Of a stretch of DNA of 64,000 nt, positions 1 to 11,157 are shown piece by piece (the stretch's first letter is position 1; every line of letters begins with the position of its first letter). The notes below the pieces were generated by a model, which was not told where the DNA came from, did not search any database, and saw only the letters and a program-made list of their open reading frames with translations. The translations under genes were made by a program, and so were the position numbers. The stretch is from an uncultured Oscillospiraceae bacterium (GTDB lineage Bacteria; Bacillota_A; Clostridia; Oscillospirales; Acutalibacteraceae). The stretch covers positions 124,001 through 188,000 of the forward strand of contig CAJUNS010000001.1 in the NCBI GenBank assembly GCA_910587995.1. The letters are read 5' to 3'.

Positions 1-1385
1 GCCACAGGGGCCTTGATGGGCACGCCCGCGTCCATCAGGGCCAAAGTGGAGCCGCAGATGGAGGCCTGGGAGGTGGAGCCATTGGAACTGAGCACCTCGG
101 AAACCAGACGGATGGTGTAGGGGAACTCATCCATATCGGGAATCACCGGCACCAAAGCCCGCTCGGCCAAAGCGCCGTGGCCGATCTCCCGGCGGCCGGG
201 CCCCCGGCTGGGCCGGGTTTCGCCCACCGAGTAGGAGGGGAAATTGTAGTGGTGGATGTACCGCTTGCTCTCCTCCTCGTCAATGCCGTCCAGCAGCTGG
301 TTGTCCCGAATGGAGCCCAAGGTGGCCACGGTGAGCACCTGGGTCTGGCCCCGGGTAAACATGCCGGAGCCATGGGTGCGGGGCAGCAGGGCTACCTCGG
401 CGGCCAGGGGGCGCATGTCGTCCATGCCCCGGCCATCCACCCGCTTCTGCTCGTCCAGCAGCCAGCGGCGCACTACATATTTCTGGGTCTTGTAGAGGCA
501 CTCGTCGATTTTTGCCTCCTGCTCGGGATAGTCCGGGTCAAAGCGCTGGTGGACCTTCTCATACACAGGCTTAAGCCGCTCATCCCGCACATTCTTGTCA
601 TCCGTGTCCAGGGCGGCGCGCACGTCCTCCTGGGCAAAGGCCTTAATGGCCTCAAACATCTCCGGCTCCGGCTCGTTGCTGGGGAAGCTGAACTTCTCCT
701 TGCCAATCTCCGCCACTATGCCCTGGATAAAGGCAATGATCTTCTGGTTCTCCATATGGCCGGCCATAATGCCGTTGTACATCACATCGTCAGCCACTTC
801 CTTGGCTCCGGCCTCAATCATGGCGATGCGCTCGCTGGTAGAGGCCACGGTAACGGCCATCTCAGACTCCTTGCGCTGGGCGGCTGTGGGGTTGATAACG
901 AACGCCCCGTCAATCAGGCCCACAGAGACCCCGGAAATGGGGCCCTTCCAGGGAATGTCCGAGATGGAAAGGGCGATGGAGGTGCCCACCATGGCGGCAA
1001 TCTCCGGAGAGCAGTCCTGGTCCACGGACATCACCGTGCACACAATGGCCACATCGTTGCGCATATCCTTGGGGAACAGGGGGCGGATGGGCCGGTCAAT
1101 AACCCGGCAGGTGAGGGTGGCCTTTTCGCTGGGGCGGCCCTCCCGCTTTAAAAAGGAGCCGGGAATTTTGCCCACGGAATAGAGCTTCTCTTCAAAATCC
1201 ACCGAGAGGGGGAAGAAGTCGATGCCATCCCGGGGCTTGGCCGAAGCCGTAGCGGCCACATGCACCACCGTGTCGCCATAGCGCACCAGGCACTCGCCGT
1301 TGGCCAGCTGGGCCATTTTGCCGGTCTCAATCACCAGGGGCCTTCCGGCAAAATCTGTTTCGTACCGCTTAAAATTTTCAAACAT
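1..1385 (-). CDS. pnp: Polyribonucleotide nucleotidyltransferase (PNPase), 3' part outside window
   Basis: PNPase degrades RNA 3'-to-5' by phosphorolysis and works in the cytoplasmic mRNA-decay machinery. About 461 N-terminal residues are visible. They begin MFENFKRYETDFAGRPLVIE and include the first RNase PH core (VDFEEKLYSVGKIPGSF, then CRVIDRPIRPLFP), the helical linker domain, and the start of the second RNase PH core (LPRTHGSGMFTRGQTQ). The KH and S1 RNA-binding domains must lie beyond the left edge. ATG 1385 is the family start. It follows rpsO by 287 bp on the same strand, the usual rpsO-pnp order, with a strong hairpin between them. The frame is intact throughout. Confidence 0.97.
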   Translation of the reverse strand, partial: MFENFKRYETDFAGRPLVIETGKMAQLANGECLVRYGDTVVHVAATASAKPRDGIDFFPLSVDFEEKLYSVGKIPGSFLKREGRPSEKATLTCRVIDRPIRPLFPKDMRNDVAIVCTVMSVDQDCSPEIAAMVGTSIALSISDIPWKGPISGVSVGLIDGAFVINPTAAQRKESEMAVTVASTSERIAMIEAGAKEVADDVMYNGIMAGHMENQKIIAFIQGIVAEIGKEKFSFPSNEPEPEMFEAIKAFAQEDVRAALDTDDKNVRDERLKPVYEKVHQRFDPDYPEQEAKIDECLYKTQKYVVRRWLLDEQKRVDGRGMDDMRPLAAEVALLPRTHGSGMFTRGQTQVLTVATLGSIRDNQLLDGIDEEESKRYIHHYNFPSYSVGETRPSRGPGRREIGHGALAERALVPVIPDMDEFPYTIRLVSEVLSSNGSTSQASICGSTLALMDAGVPIKAPV

Positions 1386-1442
1386 AATGGTTTCCTTTCT
1401 CCCGTCCGGCGGGGTCCGAAGCGGGGAATCTTCCGAAGGGGG

Positions 1443-1494
1443 CGGCAAAAGCAAAGGGCAGCGGGTCACTCCATGGCTTTGTACCCGCCGCCCT
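1443..1494 (-). terminator. Hairpin plus T-rich tail between rpsO and pnp
   Basis: On the minus strand an 11-12 bp stem (AGGGCGGCGGGT pairing with ACCCGCTGCCCT) is followed by TTTGCTTTTG. It may end rpsO transcripts partially, or serve as the processing hairpin through which PNPase leaders are autoregulated in other bacteria. The second role is inference. The rest of the 1495-1672 gap shows nothing I can name. Confidence 0.6.
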
Positions 1495-1672
1495 GTTTCT
1501 GCCGGTGCTTGGTCTTACGGTTAACGCGGATCCAAACAGGGACTTGCAAAACCCTGTTCGAACTTGTACCGATGGGGTTTGCGCCTGGATGTTCCAGCCG
1601 GTTGGCGCAAGCTGCCGCCATGGCTGCCAGACCCCCAACGCGTTTTCCAGGGGCCGCGAGGGCCCGTTCTTT

Positions 1673-1936
1673 TTACTTGCGGATCCCCAGCTCGGCGATG
1701 ATGCTGCGGTAACGCTCAATATCGATCTTGATCAGGTAGTTCAAAAGGCTCCGGCGCTGGCCTACCATTTTCAGCAGGCCCCGGCGGGAGTGATGGTCCT
1801 TTTTGTTGGTGCGCAGGTGGTCGGTCAGGTCGTTGATGCGCTTGGTGAGCACCGCGATCTGCACCTCGGGAGAACCGGTGTCCCCCTCGTGGCGGGCGTA
1901 CTTCTGGATGATTTCGGTCTTTTCTGTTTTAGTCAT
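1673..1936 (-). CDS. rpsO: 30S ribosomal protein S15
   Basis: S15 binds the central domain of 16S rRNA early in small-subunit assembly. The 87-residue protein matches the family in length (about 89) and carries its signatures: GSPEVQIAVLTKRINDLTDHL, then HSRRGLLKMVGQRRSLLNYL. The ATG at 1936 gives the canonical MTKTEKTEIIQ start behind an AAAGGTGAAAAAGC leader. It is the first gene of the rpsO-pnp unit and has a recognisable promoter about 105 bp upstream. The long leader leaves room for S15 autoregulation, but I cannot show an operator. Confidence 0.98.
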   Translation of the reverse strand: MTKTEKTEIIQKYARHEGDTGSPEVQIAVLTKRINDLTDHLRTNKKDHHSRRGLLKMVGQRRSLLNYLIKIDIERYRSIIAELGIRK

Positions 1937-2040
1937 GCTTTTTCACCTTTCTGGGGCCGCCGGGCGGCTCCTCACAAATTCACCCATACCCACAGCGGGG
2001 GGTTGGTGGTTCCCCTGGCCGAGGGAAGGGCACTTTGTTT

Positions 2041-2069
2041 ATTTTAGCACACTCGAAGGGGTTTGTAAA
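2041..2069 (-). promoter_or_regulatory. Sigma-A promoter of rpsO
   Basis: Minus strand: TTTACA (2069-2064), 17-bp spacer, TAAAAT (2046-2041). It is placed correctly for an rpsO leader of about 100 nt. Confidence 0.75.
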
Positions 2070-2103
2070 GCCCGATTTCCAGGAAAACGCCTCCCTTTTG
2101 GCT

Positions 2104-2220
2104 TTATTCCAGGTTCAGCCGCAGCCGGGAGGCCGCAATCTCCTTCTTCTCCTCTGGGGCCAGGCTCTCTCCCCGGATCAGCCGGTGGTCCGTCTCCACC
2201 ACGGTTCGGTAAAAACCCAT
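2104..2220 (-). CDS. 38-residue hypothetical protein coupled to the GyrI-like gene
   Basis: A short frame begins MGFYRTVVETDHRLIRG and ends LRLNLE. Its ATG shares one base with the stop of the gene upstream (TAATG), an arrangement that normally means translational coupling. The peptide is charged and helical-looking with no membrane segment. I recognise no family. It ends just upstream of the rpsO promoter, so it closes its own transcription unit. The support is the overlap alone; it could be a chance frame. Confidence 0.4.
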   Translation of the reverse strand: MGFYRTVVETDHRLIRGESLAPEEKKEIAASRLRLNLE

Positions 2221-2855
2221 TATTCCGCCTCCTTAATGGGGTGCCGGATGATGGTCCGCCACTTTTCCGGCGGGCTTTTGCGCGGGTCGCTGAGATAGAT
2301 TTCATGGTGCCGCCGGACGCCGCTAAAATCATTGGCATACCCGTTTTCCGCCAGATACTGGTCCATGCGCGCCACGGTTTCCGGCTCGCTGTCATAGGAG
2401 CCCCTGTGGAGCATCTGCACGCAGAGCCCCTCGTCTATGCCGCGAAATTCCGCTGGGGAGCAGTCCAGCTTCTTTTTGCGGGAGGCCTCCTCCACCGCCC
2501 AGGCAAAATCCGGCCCGGTGACGAACTCCGGCAGGCGGATCGCGGAAACCCAGTGAAAGGAGGACTTGTCCCGGTAGTCCACCCCTTGGACCCCTGGCTG
2601 CCACCAAAAGCCCTCCAAGGGCGGGACCACATACTGGAAAAAGCCGGGAATCTGCCGCGGGCCCTTATAACTCATCTTCAAGGTATACGCCACCGCGTAC
2701 AATACGGCCACGGCCCGCTGGTACGCGCCCCCCTCCTGGTTCGGGTCACCCTGCCCCTCTATGGCAATGAAATGGGCCGGGGGCGCCGTGATTATGCTGG
2801 GCGCGGCCTTGGGGGCGTAGAGCTTTGGAAATTCCTTTTTGAAATCAAACGCCAT
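2220..2855 (-). CDS. GyrI-like small-molecule-binding domain protein
   Basis: This 211-residue protein begins MAFDFKKEFPKLYAPKAAPS and has the GyrI-like/SHOCT-type layout seen in stand-alone clostridial proteins: an early FIAIEGQGDPN strand-turn, FWWQPG, and a C-terminal HHEIYLSDPRKSPPEKW motif. Family members bind small amphipathic ligands and are related to the effector domain of AraC-type multidrug regulators. There is no DNA-binding domain here, so it probably acts alone as a ligand binder or hydrolase; the ligand is unknown. AGGAGGAAGAC precedes the ATG. A 38-codon frame overlaps its stop. Confidence 0.85.
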   Translation of the reverse strand: MAFDFKKEFPKLYAPKAAPSIITAPPAHFIAIEGQGDPNQEGGAYQRAVAVLYAVAYTLKMSYKGPRQIPGFFQYVVPPLEGFWWQPGVQGVDYRDKSSFHWVSAIRLPEFVTGPDFAWAVEEASRKKKLDCSPAEFRGIDEGLCVQMLHRGSYDSEPETVARMDQYLAENGYANDFSGVRRHHEIYLSDPRKSPPEKWRTIIRHPIKEAE

Positions 2856-2925
2856 CTGTCTTCCTCCTTTTTGGGGCCTCCACCACGAAGAAGCCCTCCT
2901 GTTCCCGGCTGGGCGGGCGCTGTGC

Positions 2926-3752
2926 CTAGCCCCGCAAGAAAGCCGTTAGGCTGGCTTCCAGCTGGTCATAGGGCAGCACGGCAATTTCTTCCAATGTGTG
3001 CCGCCCCAGCAGCCAGGCTACGAACTGCCGGCCCAGGAAGTACCCCACGTCCGGCCGGCCCATAAAGCGCGCCCAGTCGCCAAAGAAGTCCTGGACGCTC
3101 TCTCCCGCCTCCATCCGGCGCAGATAGTCCGCCTTGATGGCCCCTTCATTCTCCCGGCACCAGTTAAGCCACCCGTCCCGGTCCTGGTGGAAAAGTTCCG
3201 GCTCCCCGGCCAGGCGCTGCTGGCATATCATGGCCACGCCCTCGCAGTATAATTGCAGCACGGCCCGCTGCCTTTCATTTTCTCCATCTTCCAGCTCCCC
3301 CCGCAGGGACTCATGCCACAGATGGCCCAGCTCGTGGAACAGCAGGGCCTTCATGGCAGTCTCGCCGCACCAGTCCAGCTCGATGATCTTCTCCACCCCC
3401 AGCAGGATGGCAGGCGCGCCCTCCAGCCGGGTAGCCCACCCGGCCGCGCAGCACAGCCCCAGGTACAGCACGATGGTAGGCCCAATGTCCCCCAAGAGGG
3501 CGGGCCCTCTCACCCGCAGGCCGTCTACCGCGCGCAGGAAAGAGGCGTGCAGCTCCCGCAGCTTGCCGGGCCGGGACAGGCTGGCCCGCAGCACAGGGGC
3601 CGCCTGCCGGTCAAAATCGTATTTTTCTATGTCTTCCAGGCACATCCGGGCCAGCTCTGGGGAGATACCCGCCGCATAGGCCCGCCATTTTTCCAGGTCA
3701 AAGGGCTGGCCGAAAAATTCCCTTTCCACCTGTTCCGCCGTGTCAATGATCT

Positions 3753-3756
<4 letters not shown>
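2926..3756 (-). CDS. Putative zinc metallopeptidase-like protein (HELGH)
   Basis: I do not recognise a named family for this 276-residue protein. A HELGHLWHE segment near residue 141 fits an HExxH zinc-binding helix. LYCEGVAMICQQ about 30 residues later has an E suited to the third (gluzincin-type) ligand. There is no signal peptide, so it is probably cytoplasmic. Its ATG overlaps the uvrA stop by 4 nt (ATGA), so it is co-translated with uvrA, but a DNA-repair role does not follow from that. A degraded peptidase used as a structural domain is the alternative. Confidence 0.7.
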
Positions 3757-6581
<2,825 letters not shown>

Positions 6582-6739
6582 TGGTTCATTCTTCCCCTCT
6601 ATTCTGTGAATTTCGCTTCGTACTGTATGGAACCAGGTCCGGGCGCACGGCCCCGCGCCTTTTGTACTTCTGCCTGCCCTCCCGCAGGGTCAAGCCCCGG
6701 TTTTCACCGCTGGGCGCATCCTCGCTGGGGGTAAACCTA

Positions 6740-7162
6740 TCATTCTCCCACAGGCATACCGGATGGATACAGGGGCCCGGCGCACTCCAAAATTCTCTCC
6801 AGGTTCTCCCGGTCCGTCCCCGCCAGCCGGACCACCCCGGGCAGCTGGTAAAAGGCCACGGTGTTCTCTGGGGCGAAGGCCTCCGCGTCCCCGGCGCAGA
6901 GAAAGACCTTTTTGCCCAGAGCCAGGGCCAGCCCCAGCTCCACATGAGTCCCCCGGCCACCGGGCAGCAGCAGAATCACCACCTCCGCGTCCCGCACTCC
7001 CTGGCGCTCCCGCTGGGCGATTTCCGCCAGCCGCTCCGGCGCGGCCGCGGGTTCCAGCTTTGTCCAATCATAGGCATGTTCCCAGCCATGCTCCTTTAGC
7101 CGTTGGGCATACCAGGAAACCGCTTCCCTATTTTGCAGGCTGGAGCCAATGTAAAACTTCAT
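6740..7162 (-). CDS. Nucleoside 2-deoxyribosyltransferase-like protein
   Basis: This 140-residue protein begins MKFYIGSSLQNREAVSWYAQ, has a middle DAEVVILLLPGGRGTHVELG motif and then FLCAGDAEAF. This is the nucleoside 2-deoxyribosyltransferase-like Rossmann fold, in which the E of HVELG corresponds to the catalytic glutamate. Members transfer or hydrolyse N-glycosidic bonds of nucleosides or nucleotides; the substrate here is not known. Its start overlaps the nitroreductase stop by 4 nt (ATGA), so the two are coupled. The 158 bp between it and uvrA hold nothing recognisable. Confidence 0.8.
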   Translation of the reverse strand: MKFYIGSSLQNREAVSWYAQRLKEHGWEHAYDWTKLEPAAAPERLAEIAQRERQGVRDAEVVILLLPGGRGTHVELGLALALGKKVFLCAGDAEAFAPENTVAFYQLPGVVRLAGTDRENLERILECAGPLYPSGMPVGE

Positions 7163-7716
7163 TTCCCGCTCCCTTCTCCCGCCTCGTGGCTGCCAAAGCC
7201 GTTAAACCAGGCCCGCTCCCCAAAGGGCTTCTTGGCCGGCGAGGGCTGGGGCTCCTGGGCGGGCCGCCCCACGGGCAGCATGCACACCAGGCTGTAGTCT
7301 TCCGGCACGCCCAAAACTTCCGCCATTTTTAGGTCGATCCGGTCCAAGTCCGTAATGTGCCCCTCATACCAGCAGCTCTCATATCCCAGGGCCTTAATGG
7401 CCAGCAGCATATTTTCAATGGCCGCGGCGTAGTCCTGCACCTGGTAGCACCGGTCCCGGTAGGCGATGATTTTCTGGGTCAGCACGCAGATCACCGCCGG
7501 GGCGGTGGCGGCAACAGGCGGGTCAATAACCGCCTTAAGCCGGGCCAAAACCTCTGGGCTGTCCACCGCGATGAGGCTTGTGGTCTGCTTGTTGCAGCCC
7601 GAGGGCGCGCCGAGCCCCGCCTCCATGATTTTCCGCAAGTCCTCCCGGGGCACGGGCTGGGGCAGATACCGGCCCCGATAGCTTGTCCGGCTTTGTATTA
7701 AATCTAAAAAATCCAT
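7159..7716 (-). CDS. Nitroreductase family protein
   Basis: A 185-residue FMN-dependent oxidoreductase of the nitroreductase family. MDFLDLIQSRTSYRGRYLPQ carries the N-terminal SRxSxR FMN phosphate-binding motif. APSGCNKQTTSLI supplies the second flavin contact, and a C-terminal GYESCWYEG segment is typical of the small clostridial subgroup. The start at 7716 is chosen because AAAGGAGAAGGC lies directly upstream and it gives the family N-terminus; a longer frame exists but lacks a ribosome site. The physiological electron acceptor is unknown. Confidence 0.9.
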   Translation of the reverse strand: MDFLDLIQSRTSYRGRYLPQPVPREDLRKIMEAGLGAPSGCNKQTTSLIAVDSPEVLARLKAVIDPPVAATAPAVICVLTQKIIAYRDRCYQVQDYAAAIENMLLAIKALGYESCWYEGHITDLDRIDLKMAEVLGVPEDYSLVCMLPVGRPAQEPQPSPAKKPFGERAWFNGFGSHEAGEGSGK

Positions 7717-7726
7717 GCCTTCTCCT

Positions 7727-8272
7727 TTATGAGGTAATTTCCATGTCTTCGCCCACAAGCCTCACTGCCTGGGCGTTGGTCAAATATACGGTCCCCTCCG
7801 GCAGTTCTCCGCAGGGCGAGCCGCTCTCACAGTGCACTGCCAGCCCGCGGGGCAGATAGCCCAGATTGTCCGGCAGATTTTGAGCGGCCATAATGCTCCC
7901 CGCACTGACCCCCACATAGACCAGCCCCCGCTCCAAAGCCGCGTCCAGAGACTGGGCAAAGCCGCTGGCCCTCACCCGTTCCAGCAGATGCTCCGTAGAG
8001 CCGCCGCAGAAATACACCGCGTCATAGGCTGACAACTCGTCCGGGTCCATGGGCCGGTCCAGGTCAAAATCCGTGATGTGCTCCGGCAGAATGCCCGCGC
8101 CCAGCAGGTCGCCCCGGCACTTGGGCAGCACTGCTTTGGCGTCCTCGTCTATGGCGGCTGTAGGGATGAACAGAGCCCGGGCCTCTGCCGGGGGCTTGCC
8201 CAGCAGTTCCAGAAAGCAGCGCTGTATGTTTGGGTTTTCAAAGCCTGCTGATGTGAGTAATATTTTCTTCAT
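7727..8272 (-). CDS. Peptidase S51-like (peptidase E family) protein
   Basis: A 181-residue class I glutamine-amidotransferase-fold protein of the S51 type. MKKILLTSAGFENPNIQRCF opens the fold. AVYFCGGSTEHLLERV is the glycine-rich strand-loop, and GVSAGSIMAAQNL holds the nucleophile serine in the GxSAGs elbow. Peptidase E cleaves Asp-X dipeptides; other S51 relatives have different substrates, so the specificity here is open. ATG 8272 is preferred over an upstream in-frame start because it begins the first core strand. It is in a run of closely spaced genes with the nitroreductase (10-bp gap) and the 57-residue protein (4-bp gap). Confidence 0.88.
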   Translation of the reverse strand: MKKILLTSAGFENPNIQRCFLELLGKPPAEARALFIPTAAIDEDAKAVLPKCRGDLLGAGILPEHITDFDLDRPMDPDELSAYDAVYFCGGSTEHLLERVRASGFAQSLDAALERGLVYVGVSAGSIMAAQNLPDNLGYLPRGLAVHCESGSPCGELPEGTVYLTNAQAVRLVGEDMEITS

Positions 8273-8276
8273 GGTT

Positions 8277-8450
8277 TTATTCCTTTTCAAATCCATTCTT
8301 TGACGTCTCAATATCCGCCCTCCGCAGATCCGCCAGCTTTTCCAACAGAGCAAGCTCCTTCCCATCTGGGCGGGCAAAGGCCTCTGGTCCAGTGCCAAGT
8401 TCCAAGACCAGCTGGCGGTATGCGGTTTCAGAAGCCTGCTCCTTTGTCAT
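8277..8450 (-). CDS. 57-residue hypothetical protein
   Basis: A short frame begins MTKEQASETAYRQLVLELGT and ends ETSKNGFEKE behind an AGGGAGAGACCC leader. It sits tightly between the HD-domain gene (16 bp) and the peptidase-like gene (4 bp) in the same direction, which supports translation. It is charged and probably helical, with no membrane segment. Function unknown. Confidence 0.6.
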   Translation of the reverse strand: MTKEQASETAYRQLVLELGTGPEAFARPDGKELALLEKLADLRRADIETSKNGFEKE

Positions 8451-8466
8451 GGGTCTCTCCCTTTTC

Positions 8467-9078
8467 TCATAGGTATTTTTTACACCGCTCCGCCAGTTCC
8501 CCTGTGCGCAGCCATTCCCGCAGGGTGGCCAGTCCGGCCTCGTTCCGGGGGCAGGGCAGCCACAGGTGCAGGTAGCCGCTCTCGCTGTATTTATCCTGTA
8601 CATGGGCAAAGGTCCGCTGGATGTGCTCCTCATCGCTCCACTGGGGCCAGTGGGCCTTGCTGTATTCTATCATCCGGCGGACCACCCGTTCTGGGTCCAA
8701 GTCCCGGTCGGCCTCGCTGACAATGCGCCCATACAGGTTTCGGGGCGGCTCCTGGCGGGAGGCCCGGTGGTCCTCCACAGCCTCCCGCATAATTTGCCGC
8801 TGCTCAGGGGTGAACCAGCGTTCCAAATTTTTGTCCTCCCACAGCCATTGGCCGGAGATGGCCTCGTGTTTCTCCCGGCTCACCCGGATGCCTACGTCAT
8901 GGTACGCGGCCACCGTATAAACCATGTTGGGGTCCGCGTCCAGTCCGTCCAGCAGGGCGAAGCTGTTCTCCAAAACCACCCGCACATGCTCCGGCCCATG
9001 GGCCTTGTCATGGGCTTCATAAAGAGGCAAAATGTTCCGCTCCATATATTCTTTCAGTTCTGGGTCAATGTTCCACAT
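8467..9078 (-). CDS. HD-domain phosphohydrolase
   Basis: A 203-residue HD-superfamily metal-dependent phosphohydrolase. Metal ligands are visible in order: HGPEHVRVV (about residue 27), AAYHDVGIR (HD at 60-61), VEDHRAS and SEADRDLD. The YfbR/YpgQ-like uncharacterised HD proteins have the same layout, and many act on nucleotides. The ATG at 9078 follows a GGCGGAGAGACT leader. It lies 18 bp downstream of uvrB on the same strand, so is probably read with it; a repair-linked role is not demonstrated. Confidence 0.85.
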   Translation of the reverse strand: MWNIDPELKEYMERNILPLYEAHDKAHGPEHVRVVLENSFALLDGLDADPNMVYTVAAYHDVGIRVSREKHEAISGQWLWEDKNLERWFTPEQRQIMREAVEDHRASRQEPPRNLYGRIVSEADRDLDPERVVRRMIEYSKAHWPQWSDEEHIQRTFAHVQDKYSESGYLHLWLPCPRNEAGLATLREWLRTGELAERCKKYL

Positions 9079-9096
9079 AGTCTCTCCGCCTTTTTC

Positions 9097-11088
9097 TCAG
9101 CCCTTGCGGCGTCTGGGCAGGGGGGCATGGCCCGCGCCGCCGGTTTCCAGCTCTTTTATCTTATCCCGCAGGTACGCCGCGTGCTCGAATTCCAAGAGCT
9201 TTGCCGCGGCCTTCATCTCCTTCTTGTACTGCTCGATGAGCTGAGCCCGCTCGGCGGGGGTGTAGTGCTTCTTCTTTTTCCCGTCGTCCTTATGGCTGGA
9301 AATCTCTAAAATCTCCGCCACTTCCTTTTTGATGGTCTTGGGCACAATGCCGTGGTCCTGGTTGTATTTCTCCTGAATCGCCCTTCTGCGCTCGGTCTCG
9401 GTGATGGCGTATTCCATCGACTCGGTTACCTGGTCCGCGTACATGATAACCTGGCCCTGGGCGTTTCGGGCCGCCCGGCCAATGGTCTGAATCAGGCTGC
9501 GCCCGCTGCGGAGAAAGCCCTCCTTGTCCGCGTCCAAAATGGCCACCAAAGTCACCTCGGGCAGGTCCAGGCCCTCCCGCAGCAGGTTGATGCCCACCAG
9601 TACGTCGAACTCGCCCAGGCGCAGGTCCCGAATGATCTCCATGCGCTCCACTGTGTCGATGTCGTGGTGCATGTAGCGCACCCGAATGCCGTAGTTTTCC
9701 AGATAGCTGGTCAGGTCCTCGGCCATCTTTTTGGTCAGGGTGGTCACCAGCACCCGCTCTTCCCGCTCCACCCGCAGGTTGATTTCCGAGATCAGGTCGT
9801 CAATCTGCCCGTCCGTGGGCTTTACCGTCACCTTTGGGTCCAAAAGGCCCGTGGGCCGGATGACCTGCTCCACCACCTGGGCGGACTTTTCCAGCTCCAG
9901 GTCTCCCGGCGTGGCGCTGACAAAAATAGCCTGGTTGATGTGGGAATAGAACTCGTCGAAGTTAAGCGGCCGGTTGTCATAGGCCGAGGGCAGGCGGAAG
10001 CCGTAATCCACCAGCATCTGCTTGCGGGCGTGGTCCCCGCCGAACATGCCCCGCACCTGGGGCAGGGTCACATGGCTCTCGTCCACAAACAGCAGGTAAT
10101 CTTCCGGGAAGTAGTCCAAAAGGGTAAAGGGCGCGCTGCCCGGCTCCCGGCCGGAGAGCACCCGGGAGTAGTTCTCTATGCCCTTGCAGAAGCCGATTTC
10201 CGAAAGCATCTCCACATCGTGCCGGGTCCGCTCGGTAATGCGCTGGGCCTCGATGAGCTTGCCCTGCTCTTTGAAGGCGGCTGCTTGGGCTTCCATCTCC
10301 GTTAAAACGCTCTCAATGGCGGCTTTCATCTTGTCCCCAGGGACAATGTAGTGGGAGGCCGGGTAAATGCCCACATGCTTGAGCTCGGCGGTCACGTCTC
10401 CCGTCAAGGGGTCAAACTCCCGCAGGCGCTCAATTTCATCTCCAAAAAACTCCACCCGCACAGCCTTGTCGCTGGAAACAGCGGGAAAAATCTCCACCAC
10501 ATCCCCCCGCACCCGGAACTTGTTGCGGATAAAGTTCACATCGTTGCGCTCATATTGCAGCTCCACCAGCTTGCGCAAAAGCTCGTCCCGGTTTTTCTCC
10601 ATGCCCGGGCGCAGGGAGATCACCATCGTGCGGTAATCAATGGGGTCGCCCAGGCTGTAGATGCAGGAGACGGAAGCCACGATGATCACGTCCCGGCGCT
10701 CGGAGAGGGCGCAGGTGGCGCTGTGGCGCAGCTTGTCGATCTCATCGTTAATGGCGGAATCCTTCTCAATGTAGGTGTCCGTCTGAACGATGTAGGCCTC
10801 GGGCTGGTAATAGTCGTAGTAGGACACAAAGTATTCCACGGCGTTTTCCGGGAAAAACTCCCGGAACTCGGAGCACAGCTGGGCGGCCAGAGTCTTGTTG
10901 TGGGCCAGCACCAAAGTGGGCCGGTTAAGCCGGGCGATGACGTTGGCCATGGTAAAGGTTTTGCCGGAGCCGGTAACGCCCAGGAGGGTCTGCTCCCGGT
11001 TTCCGGTTTCCACGCCTTTTACCAGCTGGCTGATGGCCTCGGGCTGGTCGCCGGTGGGCTGGTATTTTGAGACCAATTTAAAGTCCAT
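9097..11088 (-). CDS. uvrB: UvrABC system protein B
   Basis: UvrB is the helicase-like damage-verification subunit of excision repair; it receives DNA from UvrA and recruits UvrC. The 663-residue length is typical. Visible in order: GVTGSGKTFTMANV (Walker A), the damage-probing beta-hairpin YYDYYQPEAYI, DESHVTLPQ (DEAD-type box), the helicase C domain ending SLIQTIGRAARNAQG, and the C-terminal UVR/UvrC-binding motif (LLEFEHAAYLRDKIKEL). The start AAGGAGATTTGTCATG gives MDFKLVSKYQPTGDQP. The final residues are basic (PLPRRRKG). Confidence 0.98.
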   Translation of the reverse strand: MDFKLVSKYQPTGDQPEAISQLVKGVETGNREQTLLGVTGSGKTFTMANVIARLNRPTLVLAHNKTLAAQLCSEFREFFPENAVEYFVSYYDYYQPEAYIVQTDTYIEKDSAINDEIDKLRHSATCALSERRDVIIVASVSCIYSLGDPIDYRTMVISLRPGMEKNRDELLRKLVELQYERNDVNFIRNKFRVRGDVVEIFPAVSSDKAVRVEFFGDEIERLREFDPLTGDVTAELKHVGIYPASHYIVPGDKMKAAIESVLTEMEAQAAAFKEQGKLIEAQRITERTRHDVEMLSEIGFCKGIENYSRVLSGREPGSAPFTLLDYFPEDYLLFVDESHVTLPQVRGMFGGDHARKQMLVDYGFRLPSAYDNRPLNFDEFYSHINQAIFVSATPGDLELEKSAQVVEQVIRPTGLLDPKVTVKPTDGQIDDLISEINLRVEREERVLVTTLTKKMAEDLTSYLENYGIRVRYMHHDIDTVERMEIIRDLRLGEFDVLVGINLLREGLDLPEVTLVAILDADKEGFLRSGRSLIQTIGRAARNAQGQVIMYADQVTESMEYAITETERRRAIQEKYNQDHGIVPKTIKKEVAEILEISSHKDDGKKKKHYTPAERAQLIEQYKKEMKAAAKLLEFEHAAYLRDKIKELETGGAGHAPLPRRRKG

Positions 11089-11157
11089 GACAAATCTCCT
11101 TGAAGGGGTAATGATGATGAAGCCGCGGAGGCCTCCAAAAGGCTTCCCGCGCCTTTG

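Noticed and set aside
1803..3065. Plus-strand 420-codon frame across rpsO and the GyrI-like gene
   Set aside because: It crosses two well-supported minus-strand genes and their promoter, and encodes no family.
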